Positions 8,526-17,183 of a stretch of 64,000 nucleotides of DNA are shown in pieces. The stretch's first letter is position 1. Each line of letters starts with the position of its first letter. The notes below the pieces were generated by a model. The model was not told where the DNA came from. It did no database searches and worked only from the letters and a program-made list of their open reading frames with translations. A program made the position numbers and the translations under genes. Source of the DNA: Maribacter luteus (lineage in GTDB: Bacteria > Bacteroidota > Bacteroidia > Flavobacteriales > Flavobacteriaceae); assembly GCF_009674825.1 (NCBI RefSeq), contig NZ_WKJH01000002.1, forward strand, positions 556,714 through 620,713. The letters run 5' to 3'.

Positions 8526-9116
8526 ATGCCAATGTCAGGAAAACTTCAAACTGCGTTTCAACATTTTGATGCTGCCAATCAGCAGGATCCAAACTCCGAG
8601 ATCTTTCAGGGTAAGACTTACCCTAAAGAATTGTTGTACGCCCTTAGGATGACGGAGCAACTGAACACATTTGCCCCTAACGCCTCCGAAGCCTTACAAT
8701 TGACAGCCCGTTGCCAACACATATGCCGTTGGGAAATACCTCGGGATTCCTTTGAGATGAACAGGGAAGGGTATTTAAGGTGGCGTCAGGAGCTGAAGAA
8801 ATTCCATGCCGATAAAGCCGAATCCATTTTGGAAAAAGTAGGATATTCCGAAGAGACCATTAAAAAGGTCAGGTTTCTTTTAGAAAAGAAACAGCTAAAG
8901 AAGAATGAAGACACACAAACCTTAGAAGATGTGATATGCCTGGTGTTCCTTGCCTATTATTTTGAACCTTTCGCCAATAAACACCCTGAGGAAAAAACCA
9001 TAGACATTCTTCAAAAAACATGGCGTAAAATGTCTGAAAAAGGCCATAAGGCCGCTTTACAACTACCGCTTTCAAAAAACGCGCTTGAATTGGTCACGAA
9101 AGCGATCAGTAATTAA
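8526..9116 (+). CDS. DUF4202 family protein
   Basis: A 196-residue cytoplasmic protein without signal peptide or membrane segment, recognisable as DUF4202 by QGKTYPKELLYALRMTEQL near the N-terminus and ARCQHICRWEIPR in the first half. The His/Asp-rich helical layout (CQHICRWEIPR, FLAYYFEPFANKH) is compatible with a metal-binding helical domain, but no biochemical role is known to me. Genes of this family tend to sit beside assimilatory nitrite reductase genes, as here between nirD and a nitrate-sensor-like kinase, so a role in nitrogen assimilation is likely but inferred. A second ATG two codons in is an alternative start. Confidence 0.85.
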   Translation: MPMSGKLQTAFQHFDAANQQDPNSEIFQGKTYPKELLYALRMTEQLNTFAPNASEALQLTARCQHICRWEIPRDSFEMNREGYLRWRQELKKFHADKAESILEKVGYSEETIKKVRFLLEKKQLKKNEDTQTLEDVICLVFLAYYFEPFANKHPEEKTIDILQKTWRKMSEKGHKAALQLPLSKNALELVTKAISN

Positions 9117-9156
9117 TGCCTGGTTTTGAAGGTATATAAATACATACGACCATCCA

Positions 9157-11001
9157 ATGTCAAAAAGTCAACTTGAAAGACCCTTAGATTCAGCGACCTT
9201 CGTCAGGATTCGTAAGTGGTATTTGTTGGCATTGGCCGGTATCGCGATTACCATTATCATCGCTCAGATCCTGATTCAGCTACATCTTAATTCGCAATTG
9301 GATGACTCTAGGGTCATAAACGTTGCCGGTCGACAAAGGGCCTACAGTCAAAAGTTGACCAAAGAGGCACTTCTTCTTAAAGACGCATATGAAATAGACA
9401 ACCCAGATCTTATCGTTTCAGAACTGCAAAGAACATTGGAGGTTTGGAAAACTTCGCATAGAGGCCTTATAGAAGGGAACAGATCCATGAACCTCCCTTT
9501 GGAAGACGACCCGGAGATCTTAAAACTGTTCAGTAAACTTGAACCCCACCATACTGCCATGGTCAAAGCGGTTGAATCTATCCTGGGTTCAATTCCCAAA
9601 AAAGATGATACTATGGCCCAAGGCAACTTAGATTCCAATATTGCCATCTTACTTAAAAACGAACGCCCTTTTTTAAATCTGATGGATACGATTGTTAATG
9701 AATATGACAAACGTAGCAAGGAGCAATTACAGAATCTAAAACAAAAGGAGTACCTCTTGCTGGCTTTTTCCCTTTTGATTCTTATTTTGGAAATACTATT
9801 CATATTTCGACCCCTATCCATACAAATACGTAAAACGATTACGAATTTGATGCAAAGCCAACATGAATCGGATATCAATTCAAAAAAAATAAAGACTTTA
9901 TTATCGGAGAAGGAAAAATCACTTAAGGAATTACAAGAATTGAATTTCGTCATAGACAATGCCGCTCTTTTCGCAAGTGCCAAAAAAGATGGTAGCGTTG
10001 TGTTCATCAGTAAAAAATTCGTTAACCTTCTAGGTATAAAACAAGAACAGCTGAACAAACCTTTATCAGAATTATTGACTGCTGACGAGGGCCAACAACA
10101 ATACCTAAAGGAAATACTGAAAAGCAACCGGAAGAACAATATACGCAAAGAAGAAATTCAGATAAAAACCAATACCGGCGACCGTATTTGGTTAGATATT
10201 TCGATCATTCCCATGCACCAAGCAAGTAAGCAGCAAAGTATCCTTATTTTATGTTCCGATATCACCGAACGTAAACAAAACCTGTTGAAAGTTGAGCAAT
10301 TGACCCAACAGAATTTTGAGGAGCGTATGCAACAAAAGAAAATGCAGGCCAGTCAGATCGTTGAAGGACAAGAAGAAGAACGTAAACGCATCTCAAAGGA
10401 TATCCATGATGGAATAGGTCAAATGTTGACCGCCTTAAAATTCAATATTGAATCCATTGATATAGAAAACAAAGAAAAAACCATCGAAAAAATAGCCTAT
10501 TTAAAAGACTTGACCTCGGATCTCATAAAAGGTGTACGAACCGCAACCTTTAATTTAACCCCTCCGGAATTAAGCGATCATGGTATTTTTCCCGCTATTC
10601 ATAAAATGACGGTAGAACTATCCAAATTAACGGGAAAGACCATTTTGTTCGAGAATAAAGCGGAAAAGAACATACGTTTCGATTCCTTGGCAGAAACCAA
10701 CATTTATCGGGTTACCCAAGAGGCGGTAAACAATGCGATTAAGTATGCCAAAGCAAGTTATATCCTGGTCACGATCAATTTCAACAATGATATATTGAGT
10801 ATTGTAATCGATGATGACGGAAAGGGTTTTGATCCCACAATTTTGACCCAAGTACCCAAAAATAGTAGTGAAGGCGGCATGGGCTTATTTTTTATGAAAG
10901 AACGTATAGATTATATCAATGGCCGAATATTCATAAATTCAGAGCTAGGAAAAGGAACACGTATAACTATTAATTACAAAACCGATAAAACAGATGAATA
11001 G
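9157..11001 (+). CDS. NarX-like membrane sensor histidine kinase with PAS domain
   Basis: A 614-residue sensor kinase. Membrane segments at about 21-42 and 198-217 enclose a periplasmic helical domain whose start, VINVAGRQRAYSQKLTKEA (53-71), resembles the P-box of NarX/NarQ nitrate sensors (PilJ-type fold). A cytoplasmic coiled coil and a PAS domain (about 255-370) follow, then a HisKA_3 dimerisation domain with phospho-acceptor His417 (KDIHDGIGQ). The HATPase_c domain has EAVNNAIKYAK, DDDGKGFD and GGMGLFFMKERI. Such kinases normally phosphorylate a LuxR/NarL-type regulator, but none is encoded nearby. Its position inside the nirBD cluster makes nitrate or nitrite the likely signal. The next gene overlaps its end by 8 bp. 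Confidence 0.9.
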   Translation: MSKSQLERPLDSATFVRIRKWYLLALAGIAITIIIAQILIQLHLNSQLDDSRVINVAGRQRAYSQKLTKEALLLKDAYEIDNPDLIVSELQRTLEVWKTSHRGLIEGNRSMNLPLEDDPEILKLFSKLEPHHTAMVKAVESILGSIPKKDDTMAQGNLDSNIAILLKNERPFLNLMDTIVNEYDKRSKEQLQNLKQKEYLLLAFSLLILILEILFIFRPLSIQIRKTITNLMQSQHESDINSKKIKTLLSEKEKSLKELQELNFVIDNAALFASAKKDGSVVFISKKFVNLLGIKQEQLNKPLSELLTADEGQQQYLKEILKSNRKNNIRKEEIQIKTNTGDRIWLDISIIPMHQASKQQSILILCSDITERKQNLLKVEQLTQQNFEERMQQKKMQASQIVEGQEEERKRISKDIHDGIGQMLTALKFNIESIDIENKEKTIEKIAYLKDLTSDLIKGVRTATFNLTPPELSDHGIFPAIHKMTVELSKLTGKTILFENKAEKNIRFDSLAETNIYRVTQEAVNNAIKYAKASYILVTINFNNDILSIVIDDDGKGFDPTILTQVPKNSSEGGMGLFFMKERIDYINGRIFINSELGKGTRITINYKTDKTDE

Positions 11002-11590
11002 CATGGAAAGCAATCAATTATACCCGGTTTTTTTAAAAGTATCGCAGCTGAACATCTTAATTGTAGGCGGTGGCAATGTAGCGGAAGAGAAACTAAGGTT
11101 TCTTTTGAAGTCGAGCCCCGACGCCCAAGTACAATTGGTCTCCCCAATGTTCAGGGAACCGACCATTGAATTGGCCAAAAAGTTCAATTTACAGATGACC
11201 GAAGATACCTACGCCCCAAAGTACCTGAAAGACAAACACATGGTCATTGCAACAACGGATAACACCACTATAAACGAAAAAGTGTACCATGACTGTAGAG
11301 AGAAAAACATATTGGTCAATGTAGCGGACAATCCTCCCTTTTGCGATTTTTATATGGGAGGTATTGTTACTAAGGGAAACGTAAAAGTCGCCATTTCCAC
11401 AAATGGGAAATCACCTACCACGGCAAAACGCCTACGCCAGTTTTTTGAAGATGTTATTCCCGAAAACATAGACGACCTTGTTAAGAACCTGAATGAATAC
11501 CGCAAGACCATAAAAGGTGATTTCGAAGAAAAAGTTGAAACCCTGAACGAGTTCACAAAAGGTCTGGTAAACAAGAAAGAAGACGATTGA
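10994..11590 (+). CDS. Precorrin-2 dehydrogenase / sirohydrochlorin ferrochelatase (CysG N-terminal type)
   Basis: A 198-residue protein matching the N-terminal half of CysG/Met8p, which oxidises precorrin-2 with NAD+ and inserts iron to make siroheme. The Rossmann motif LIVGGGNVAEEKLRFLL is near residue 22; MVIATTDNTTINEKVY, NVADNPPFCDFYMGGIVTKGNVKVAISTNGKSPTTAKRLR-type segments and the short C-terminal helical domain follow in family order. With cobA at 4613-5386 it completes the uroporphyrinogen III to siroheme route required by NirB. It overlaps the kinase gene by 8 bp, so translational coupling is likely. The ATG at 11003 is an alternative start. Confidence 0.92.
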   Translation: MNSMESNQLYPVFLKVSQLNILIVGGGNVAEEKLRFLLKSSPDAQVQLVSPMFREPTIELAKKFNLQMTEDTYAPKYLKDKHMVIATTDNTTINEKVYHDCREKNILVNVADNPPFCDFYMGGIVTKGNVKVAISTNGKSPTTAKRLRQFFEDVIPENIDDLVKNLNEYRKTIKGDFEEKVETLNEFTKGLVNKKEDD

Positions 11591-12120
11591 GGTCAACGGC
11601 AATCCATCTAATTTGCACCAACATAATCAACCTAAAAGAAAAACCTGATCAATTATAAAGTGAAAACCAGCCTTCAGCGACCGAGTGATATTTTCACATT
11701 TTTTAACTTTTGATTTTTATTCGAATCATTATTTTTATTCAAAATTTGAAATAGCGATATCATGCAATTCAGTAAACATGAAGACGGTTTTTTGCCCGCG
11801 TTTTCTGTTTGGTCAATTGAAAATACATCGGACCATCTATTATCAAATAACACCAAAAGCGGGCATTCTTCACGACCACCTTCCATAAGGTCGTGGTTTA
11901 ATCACATACTCCCTTTTTTTCTGTTCAAGAACAATCTTTTTGAATTCAAGTTTTATAGATGAGTGCATAAATCCCCTTCCTTATTTCGGTAACCGGAGAA
12001 CGTACCCCTTAAGAAAGTATAGGGTATTCAGGATTTTTTCCCTATAACTTATAGATTATTTTCGTTCTATTTCTTTAGACGAATACTTTTTAACACGAAG
12101 TATAATTTAAAAAAATAGTC
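11591..12120. other. 530-bp intergenic stretch with one hairpin
   Basis: No convincing gene is visible; short frames on both strands have no recognisable motif or plausible start. The stretch separates the nitrate cluster from an unrelated gene. One inverted repeat, CACGACC (11871-11877) with GGTCGTG (11889-11895), could form a 7-bp hairpin with an 11-base loop; it is followed by TTTAAT and may be a weak terminator. The last 120 bp are AT-rich and probably hold the promoter of the gene at 12121, though no perfect TAnnTTTG box is seen. Confidence 0.4.
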
Positions 12121-12528
12121 ATGGAACAACTACATAAAACCAAAAGAAAAAATAATAGTAGGAACCTAAATTTCTTTCCTCCCCTTAAATTCAAAAAATT
12201 TAGAATGAAATTGGACGAAAGAGGTATCCATATCCTTATATCTGCCAATTTCCTTAAAAAAGGAAACTACTCCATAACGGTGAATAATGGGGTTTTACAT
12301 TTGAAAATACATCAACCGGATGATATTTATGGTCATTATGGAAAATCAATGCCCACAATCGGATACAATAGGGATATGGATTTTCATATCAGTCTTCCCG
12401 ACAAACTACACCAACATTTAAATTCCGTTCATTTTCACAAAGGAACCTTGAAAATACACCTGACCGATAAAGCAAGGGCAGAAGTGAATCAATCCGCTTT
12501 CAGGTTCGATCAACTGGCAGCTTCATGA
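12121..12528 (+). CDS. Small Hsp20/alpha-crystallin-like protein (divergent)
   Basis: A 135-residue soluble protein with a basic N-terminus (KTKRKNN). From about residue 36 its layout follows the alpha-crystallin domain: a first strand pair (GIHILISANF), KGNYSITVNNGVLHLKIHQ like the GVLTI-type strand, then MDFHISLPDKLHQHLNSVHFHKGTLKIHL, which mirrors the family pattern of LP, a spacer, GxLxI and a final strand. The terminal I-x-I anchoring motif of true small heat-shock proteins is not obvious. A holdase-like chaperone role is an inference from fold resemblance. It stands alone between long gaps. Confidence 0.6.
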   Translation: MEQLHKTKRKNNSRNLNFFPPLKFKKFRMKLDERGIHILISANFLKKGNYSITVNNGVLHLKIHQPDDIYGHYGKSMPTIGYNRDMDFHISLPDKLHQHLNSVHFHKGTLKIHLTDKARAEVNQSAFRFDQLAAS

Positions 12529-12660
12529 CTTTATGCACAACACAACAGGGAGGTCTGATTCCATATGAAAACGACTTCCAACCAAACTATGAAAAATCAA
12601 TTTTAATATACGCTGGTTAAGCGGCAAAATCTTTAACCCTTTTGTATTAAACACTTTTAT

Positions 12661-13809
12661 ATGAAATCTAGTAGAAATTACGTGCAAAGCGTATTGTTTT
12701 TGTTCACCTTTCTGTTTTTTTATGGTCAAACCGTAAAGGCCGGCAACGGCATAACCCTTTACACACCGTACACCAATATTTCGGTACCTCCTGGGGAATC
12801 GATAGACTACTCCATTGAGGTAAACAACTATGGAAGCCAATTAAAGGATGTAGAAATTAACCTGACAGGTATTCCCGATGGCTGGGACCACACCTTAAAG
12901 GCCGGCGGCTATACCATTAATCGTATAGCGGTACTTCCTGGAGAGAAAAAAACCTTATCGCTTACCATAAATGTGCCTTTAAAGGTAGATAAGGGAAAAT
13001 ATAACATTAAACTCATTGGTAAGAATTACGACATTCTCCCCTTAGTGATCAATGTTTCTGAACAAGGAACATTCAAAACCGAGTTCAGTTCCGATCAAAT
13101 AAACATGGAAGGGCATGCCAAATCCAATTTCAACTTTTCCACTAAATTAAAAAACCATACGGGCGAAAAACAAGTCTATTCATTGATGGCCTCACCACCA
13201 CGAGGCTGGAACGTAGCTTTTAAACCTAATGGCAGGCAAGCGACCGCAGTAGAGATTGCCCCAAACAAAACAACGAATGTTACCGTAGAAATAAAGCCTT
13301 CGCCTCTTGTAAAATCGGGTTCCTACAAAATACCTATTAAGGCCGCCAATAAATATAGCACTGCCGAATTGGAACTTGAAGTGGTCATTAAAGGCTCCTA
13401 TGACATGGAACTTACCACGCCCACGGGATTATTGAGTTCCAGCATTACCTCTGGGAGGGAAAAACAGATAGAACTTCTGGTGCGGAACATAGGTTCAAGT
13501 GAATTACGCAATGTTACTTTTAGCTCTACGAAACCCAAAGATTGGGAAGTAACCATTGAACCGGACACTATTCCCCAGATTAAGGCAGGTGGAAGTGAAA
13601 AAGTGCAAGCGACCATTAAAGCAGCGGATAAATCAGTTCCAGGTGATTACCTTCCCAAGATTACAGCGAAGACCCCGGAAGCCTCATCAACAGCTTCAAT
13701 CAGGGTACTGGTCAAAACTCCTTTATTATGGGGTTGGCTGGGAATCTTCATTATATTGGGAACCTTAGGTGCTATTTATTACCTATTTACTAAATACGGG
13801 AGAAGGTAA
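12661..13809 (+). CDS. NEW3-domain membrane-anchored protein of an ABC export operon
   Basis: A 382-residue extracytoplasmic protein: signal peptide at about 1-27 (ending VKAG), three immunoglobulin-like repeats of about 110 residues resembling the alpha-galactosidase NEW3 domain (VPPGESIDYSIEVNNYG; ITSGREKQIELLVRNIG), and a C-terminal membrane helix (LLWGWLGIFIILGTLGAIYYLF) followed by a short basic tail. Genes of this kind are often found immediately before ABC-2-type ATPase and permease genes. Here the stop overlaps the ATPase start by 1 bp. A plausible role is a periplasmic accessory subunit; the substrate is unknown. Confidence 0.82.
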   Translation: MKSSRNYVQSVLFLFTFLFFYGQTVKAGNGITLYTPYTNISVPPGESIDYSIEVNNYGSQLKDVEINLTGIPDGWDHTLKAGGYTINRIAVLPGEKKTLSLTINVPLKVDKGKYNIKLIGKNYDILPLVINVSEQGTFKTEFSSDQINMEGHAKSNFNFSTKLKNHTGEKQVYSLMASPPRGWNVAFKPNGRQATAVEIAPNKTTNVTVEIKPSPLVKSGSYKIPIKAANKYSTAELELEVVIKGSYDMELTTPTGLLSSSITSGREKQIELLVRNIGSSELRNVTFSSTKPKDWEVTIEPDTIPQIKAGGSEKVQATIKAADKSVPGDYLPKITAKTPEASSTASIRVLVKTPLLWGWLGIFIILGTLGAIYYLFTKYGRR

Positions 13810-14783
13810 TGGCTGAAAAGAGTATTGAAATAACCGGATTAACAAAAAAATACGATGGTTATGTTGCCGTGGACAACCTAAGCTTATCCATAAAAAAAGG
13901 TGAGATTTTCGGTTTATTGGGACCCAATGGCGCGGGTAAATCAACTACGATTCTTATGCTACTGGGTCTTACCCAATTCGATTCCGGCAGTGTAAATGTG
14001 TGCGGCATAGACACCAGTAGATATCCGCTAGAGGTCAAAAAAAAGGTGGGCTATTTACCGGAGGATGTCGGATTCTACAATGAGTATACAGGTCTACAAA
14101 ACCTTTTTTACGTTGCACGTTTGAACAACATTCCCTCGGAACAGGCAAAGCATACCGCCCTCGATATCTTGGCCCAAGTAGGTCTTGAAGATGCAAAGGA
14201 CAATAAAGTCTCTAGTTACTCGAGAGGTATGCGCCAAAGACTTGGACTTGCCGATGTACTTATAAAAAATCCGGAAGTGATCATCTTGGACGAACCAACC
14301 TTGGGACTAGACCCTGAAGGGGTGAAAAAATTTCTGCAACTTATTGTGGGACTTAGCAGAAAAAAGGGGATTACCGTCCTATTCTCATCCCATCATTTAC
14401 ATCAGATACAGCAAGTATGCGATCGGGTTGGAATTTTTGTCAAGGGCAAATTACTGGCAGAAGGCAAAATCAGTTCTTTGGCAGAACAATTGTTCACTAA
14501 AAACACATTTACCCTAGAAGGAGGAATATCATTAATTAACGACGGTGTTGGTAAAAATCCCAAACCCATAAAAGAACTGACCGATCGATTAACACGGCTT
14601 AAAGGTGTTGCAAAGGTTGATTTCAAGGACAATCATTTTACGGTTGAATCCCAAAACGATGTTTCCCACGAGTTATCCAGACTGATCGTGGAATCCGGTT
14701 ATGGCCTTAGCCACTTAATCAAAAAAGAATATGGTCTGGACGACATTTATCATCAATATTTTCAAGCAGGCAAAAGTTCATGA
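13809..14783 (+). CDS. ABC transporter ATP-binding protein (ABC-2 exporter type)
   Basis: A 324-residue ATPase with Walker A GPNGAGKST (38-46), signature YSRGM (137-141), Walker B VIILDEPTLGLD (157-168) and H-loop SSHH (about 193-196). A C-terminal regulatory extension of about 100 residues follows, as in CcmA/NatA-type exporter ATPases. Its start overlaps the NEW3 gene by 1 bp and its stop overlaps the permease start by 4 bp, so the three proteins probably form one complex. The exported substrate is not evident. Confidence 0.9.
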   Translation: MAEKSIEITGLTKKYDGYVAVDNLSLSIKKGEIFGLLGPNGAGKSTTILMLLGLTQFDSGSVNVCGIDTSRYPLEVKKKVGYLPEDVGFYNEYTGLQNLFYVARLNNIPSEQAKHTALDILAQVGLEDAKDNKVSSYSRGMRQRLGLADVLIKNPEVIILDEPTLGLDPEGVKKFLQLIVGLSRKKGITVLFSSHHLHQIQQVCDRVGIFVKGKLLAEGKISSLAEQLFTKNTFTLEGGISLINDGVGKNPKPIKELTDRLTRLKGVAKVDFKDNHFTVESQNDVSHELSRLIVESGYGLSHLIKKEYGLDDIYHQYFQAGKSS

Positions 14784-15856
14784 AAAACAATATCATTACC
14801 ACAGGCGTTTCAAAAATAACAGCAATTGACCTTCCCGGTCGGATATCGAAACTACGTACCTTAATCGCAATGGACAAAAGCATAGGGAAAAACAAAAGTT
14901 CATTCCCTTGGGAACCGTTCAAAGCCATGGTACAAAAGGAAATTACCGACCATATTAGAAATTGGCGTTTTATCATCCTATTTGCCATTATTTCCCTGGC
15001 CTGCATGGGAACCTTATTCTCCACATTGAATGACGGAATGAAAACACTTGCGGCCGACAATGCGGAAAACAGCTTTTTTTTCTTGAACCTGTTCACCAAG
15101 TCCGACGGCACCTTGCCCTCATATTTTGTGTTTGTGGGATTCTTGGGGCCTTTGTTCGGCATAAGTTTGGGGTTCGACGCCATTAGTTCCGAACAGAACA
15201 AAGGCACGTTAAGTCGCGTATTGGCACAACCCATTCCCCGTGACAGTATTCTTAATGCCAAATTTTTGGCAGGTATAATCGTGATAAGCGTAATGCTGTT
15301 CTCCTTGACCTTCCTGGTCTTAGGAACTGGATTGATAGCCGTGGGCATTCCTCCTTCGGCCGAAGAATTCATGCGTATAATGGTTTATACGTTTTTCAGT
15401 ATCATCTATGTATCTTTCTGGCTGAACCTTTCCATATTGTTCTCCGTACGTTTTAAACAACCGGCAACTTCCGCTTTATCAGGGATTGCGGTTTGGTTGT
15501 TTTTCACCATTTTTTACCCCTTGATCGTGAATATGATCGTAAAAGGATATGAACCTACAAAATACGCTTCTCCAAAGGCCATTCACTTTTATGAAAATCT
15601 TAAATTCTATTTAGTACAGATTATCCCCAATGAACTGTTCGATGAGATTACCTCTGCCATTCTTATGCCTTCTGTACGTAGCTTGGGACCCCTTACCATG
15701 GAACAATTGCAAGGGGCCATCCCCACTTCACTGCCATTGGGGCAAAGTATCTTATTGGTTTGGCCACAGTTTACCGGCTTACTGGCATTGACGCTGCTGT
15801 GTTTTTTGTTTTCGTACCTCGTCTTTATGAAACGTGAAATCCGTTCAAGGGGATAA
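14780..15856 (+). CDS. ABC-2 type permease
   Basis: A 358-residue integral membrane protein with about six helices. After a cytoplasmic N-terminal region, the first is at about 65-85 (FIILFAIISLACMGTLF) and the last at about 330-352. FGISLGFDAISSEQNKGTLSRVLAQPIPRDSILNAKF-type wording is the recognisable ABC-2 loop between helices two and three, shared with NosY/GldF-like permeases. The gene overlaps the ATPase gene by 4 bp (ATGA) and ends before a bidirectional terminator. GldF-like gliding permeases are related, but the NEW3 partner argues for a separate system. Confidence 0.87.
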   Translation: MKNNIITTGVSKITAIDLPGRISKLRTLIAMDKSIGKNKSSFPWEPFKAMVQKEITDHIRNWRFIILFAIISLACMGTLFSTLNDGMKTLAADNAENSFFFLNLFTKSDGTLPSYFVFVGFLGPLFGISLGFDAISSEQNKGTLSRVLAQPIPRDSILNAKFLAGIIVISVMLFSLTFLVLGTGLIAVGIPPSAEEFMRIMVYTFFSIIYVSFWLNLSILFSVRFKQPATSALSGIAVWLFFTIFYPLIVNMIVKGYEPTKYASPKAIHFYENLKFYLVQIIPNELFDEITSAILMPSVRSLGPLTMEQLQGAIPTSLPLGQSILLVWPQFTGLLALTLLCFLFSYLVFMKREIRSRG

Positions 15857-15938
15857 GAACATCTTCCTGACAGTTAAATAAGAAATACACACCATGTACT
15901 TAGGGGGTAAATAGAGTAATCATGAACTGTACAAAATG

Positions 15939-15971
15939 AAAAAAGCCAAGACGTTCGTCTTGGCTTTTTTT
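15939..15971. terminator. Bidirectional intrinsic terminator
   Basis: A perfect stem AGCCAAGACG/CGTCTTGGCT is flanked by A-runs on the left and T-runs on the right, so it can end transcription from both the ABC permease (plus) and tRNA-Leu (minus). Confidence 0.85.
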
Positions 15972-15974
15972 ATG

Positions 15975-16055
15975 TACTCGAGGTGGGAATCGAACCCACA
16001 CTCCAAAGGAACTGGATTTTGAATCCAGCGCGTCTACCAGTTCCGCCACTCGAGC
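15975..16055 (-). tRNA. tRNA-Leu (anticodon CAA)
   Basis: On the minus strand the acceptor stem GCTCGAG pairs with CTCGAGT, with discriminator A. A D-arm with GGTAGACGCG, an anticodon stem CTGGA/TCCAG with loop TTCAAAA (anticodon CAA at 16019-16021), a small variable arm (TCC/GGA) and T-arm GTGGG TTCGATT CCCAC follow. The molecule is 81 nt. The 3' CCA is not encoded. It decodes UUG leucine codons. The gene is convergent with the ABC permease and shares its terminator. Confidence 0.96.
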
Positions 16056-16146
16056 ATTTCAAATTAGGACTGCAAAACTATAAAATATTTTTCTTTCCAG
16101 AACAAAAAATAACAAGATTTATCCTTTAGCAACCCAAATAAATTTC

Positions 16147-16154
16147 TAAATTTG
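16147..16154 (+). promoter_or_regulatory. -7 promoter element of prs
   Basis: TAAATTTG is a perfect Bacteroidota -7 box (TAnnTTTG). It lies 52 bp upstream of the prs ATG and 91 bp from the divergent tRNA gene. Confidence 0.65.
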
Positions 16155-16206
16155 CACCTCCTTTGGCCAAAAGGAGTTCAATAAATTGAAAAACAACGCG
16201 TTAAAC

Positions 16207-17148
16207 ATGGCTTACCAAAGACCTGAACCTAAGATTTTTGCCTGTACACAGAGTACGGCATTAGCGGAAAAAATTGCCAAGGCCTATGGCACCCATTTAG
16301 GAAAGGTAAAATTCTCCCGATATAGCGACGGGGAATTTCAACCCTCATTCGAGGAGTCGGTACGTGGGGCCCGTATCTTCATTATAGGTTCTACCAACCC
16401 AAGTTCAGAAAACCTTATGGAAATGTTGTTGATGCTAGATGCTGCCAAACGTGCCTCAGCTAGACACATTACAGCCGTAATGCCATATTTTGGTTGGGCA
16501 CGCCAAGACAGAAAGGACAAACCTAGGGTTCCCATTGCAGCAAAATTGATTGCCAAGATGCTCGAAACCGCTGGGGCCACCCGTATAATCACCATGGATC
16601 TTCATGCGGATCAGATACAAGGCTTTTTTGAAAAACCGGTAGATCATTTGTTCGCTTCTACCCTTTTCTTGCCTTATCTTAAAAAATTAAACTTGGACAA
16701 CCTGACCATTGCATCACCTGATATGGGAGGTTCAAAAAGGGCATATGCCTATTCCAAGGCACTGGATTGCGATGTGGTAATCTGCTATAAACAAAGGGCC
16801 ATGGCCAATGTTATTTCCCATATGGAGCTAATTGGTGACGTCAAAGGCAAAAATGTGGTACTGGTAGATGATATGGTAGATACCGCGGGAACATTGACCA
16901 AAGCAGCCGATTTAATGATGGAGCGCGGTGCTACTAGCGTAAGGGCGATTACGACCCACGGGCTTCTTTCCGGTAATGCTTATGAAAAAATAGAAAAGTC
17001 ACAATTATTGGAATTGATCATCACCGATTCAATTCCGATAGAAATAAAAAGTGATAAAGTTAAAGTTATTAGTTGTGCCGATTTATTTGCCGATGTTATG
17101 CATAGGGTACAGCACAATACATCAATAAGTTCAAAGTTCTTGATGTAA
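16207..17148 (+). CDS. prs: Ribose-phosphate pyrophosphokinase
   Basis: A 313-residue PRPP synthetase, which makes PRPP from ribose-5-phosphate and ATP for nucleotide, histidine and tryptophan synthesis. It has [17 protein letters not shown] near 35, the [13 protein letters not shown] catalytic-flap region near 90, and the PRPP-binding loop [17 protein letters not shown] near 215. The ATG at 16207 is chosen over an upstream in-frame TTG at 16186 because [15 protein letters not shown] is the usual family start. rplY follows 35 bp later, and the two are probably co-transcribed. Confidence 0.96.
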   Translation: MAYQRPEPKIFACTQSTALAEKIAKAYGTHLGKVKFSRYSDGEFQPSFEESVRGARIFIIGSTNPSSENLMEMLLMLDAAKRASARHITAVMPYFGWARQDRKDKPRVPIAAKLIAKMLETAGATRIITMDLHADQIQGFFEKPVDHLFASTLFLPYLKKLNLDNLTIASPDMGGSKRAYAYSKALDCDVVICYKQRAMANVISHMELIGDVKGKNVVLVDDMVDTAGTLTKAADLMMERGATSVRAITTHGLLSGNAYEKIEKSQLLELIITDSIPIEIKSDKVKVISCADLFADVMHRVQHNTSISSKFLM

Positions 17149-17183
17149 CCATAAAAAGTTTAGTATTAATTTTAAATATAACA

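Noticed and set aside
15975..16055. tRNA-Leu as an integration site for a mobile element
   Set aside because: No integrase gene or duplicated tRNA 3' end was seen on either side; the flanking genes are ordinary.
16186..16206. TTG start for prs
   Set aside because: The seven extra residues are not family-like, and the ATG at 16207 gives the usual N-terminus.
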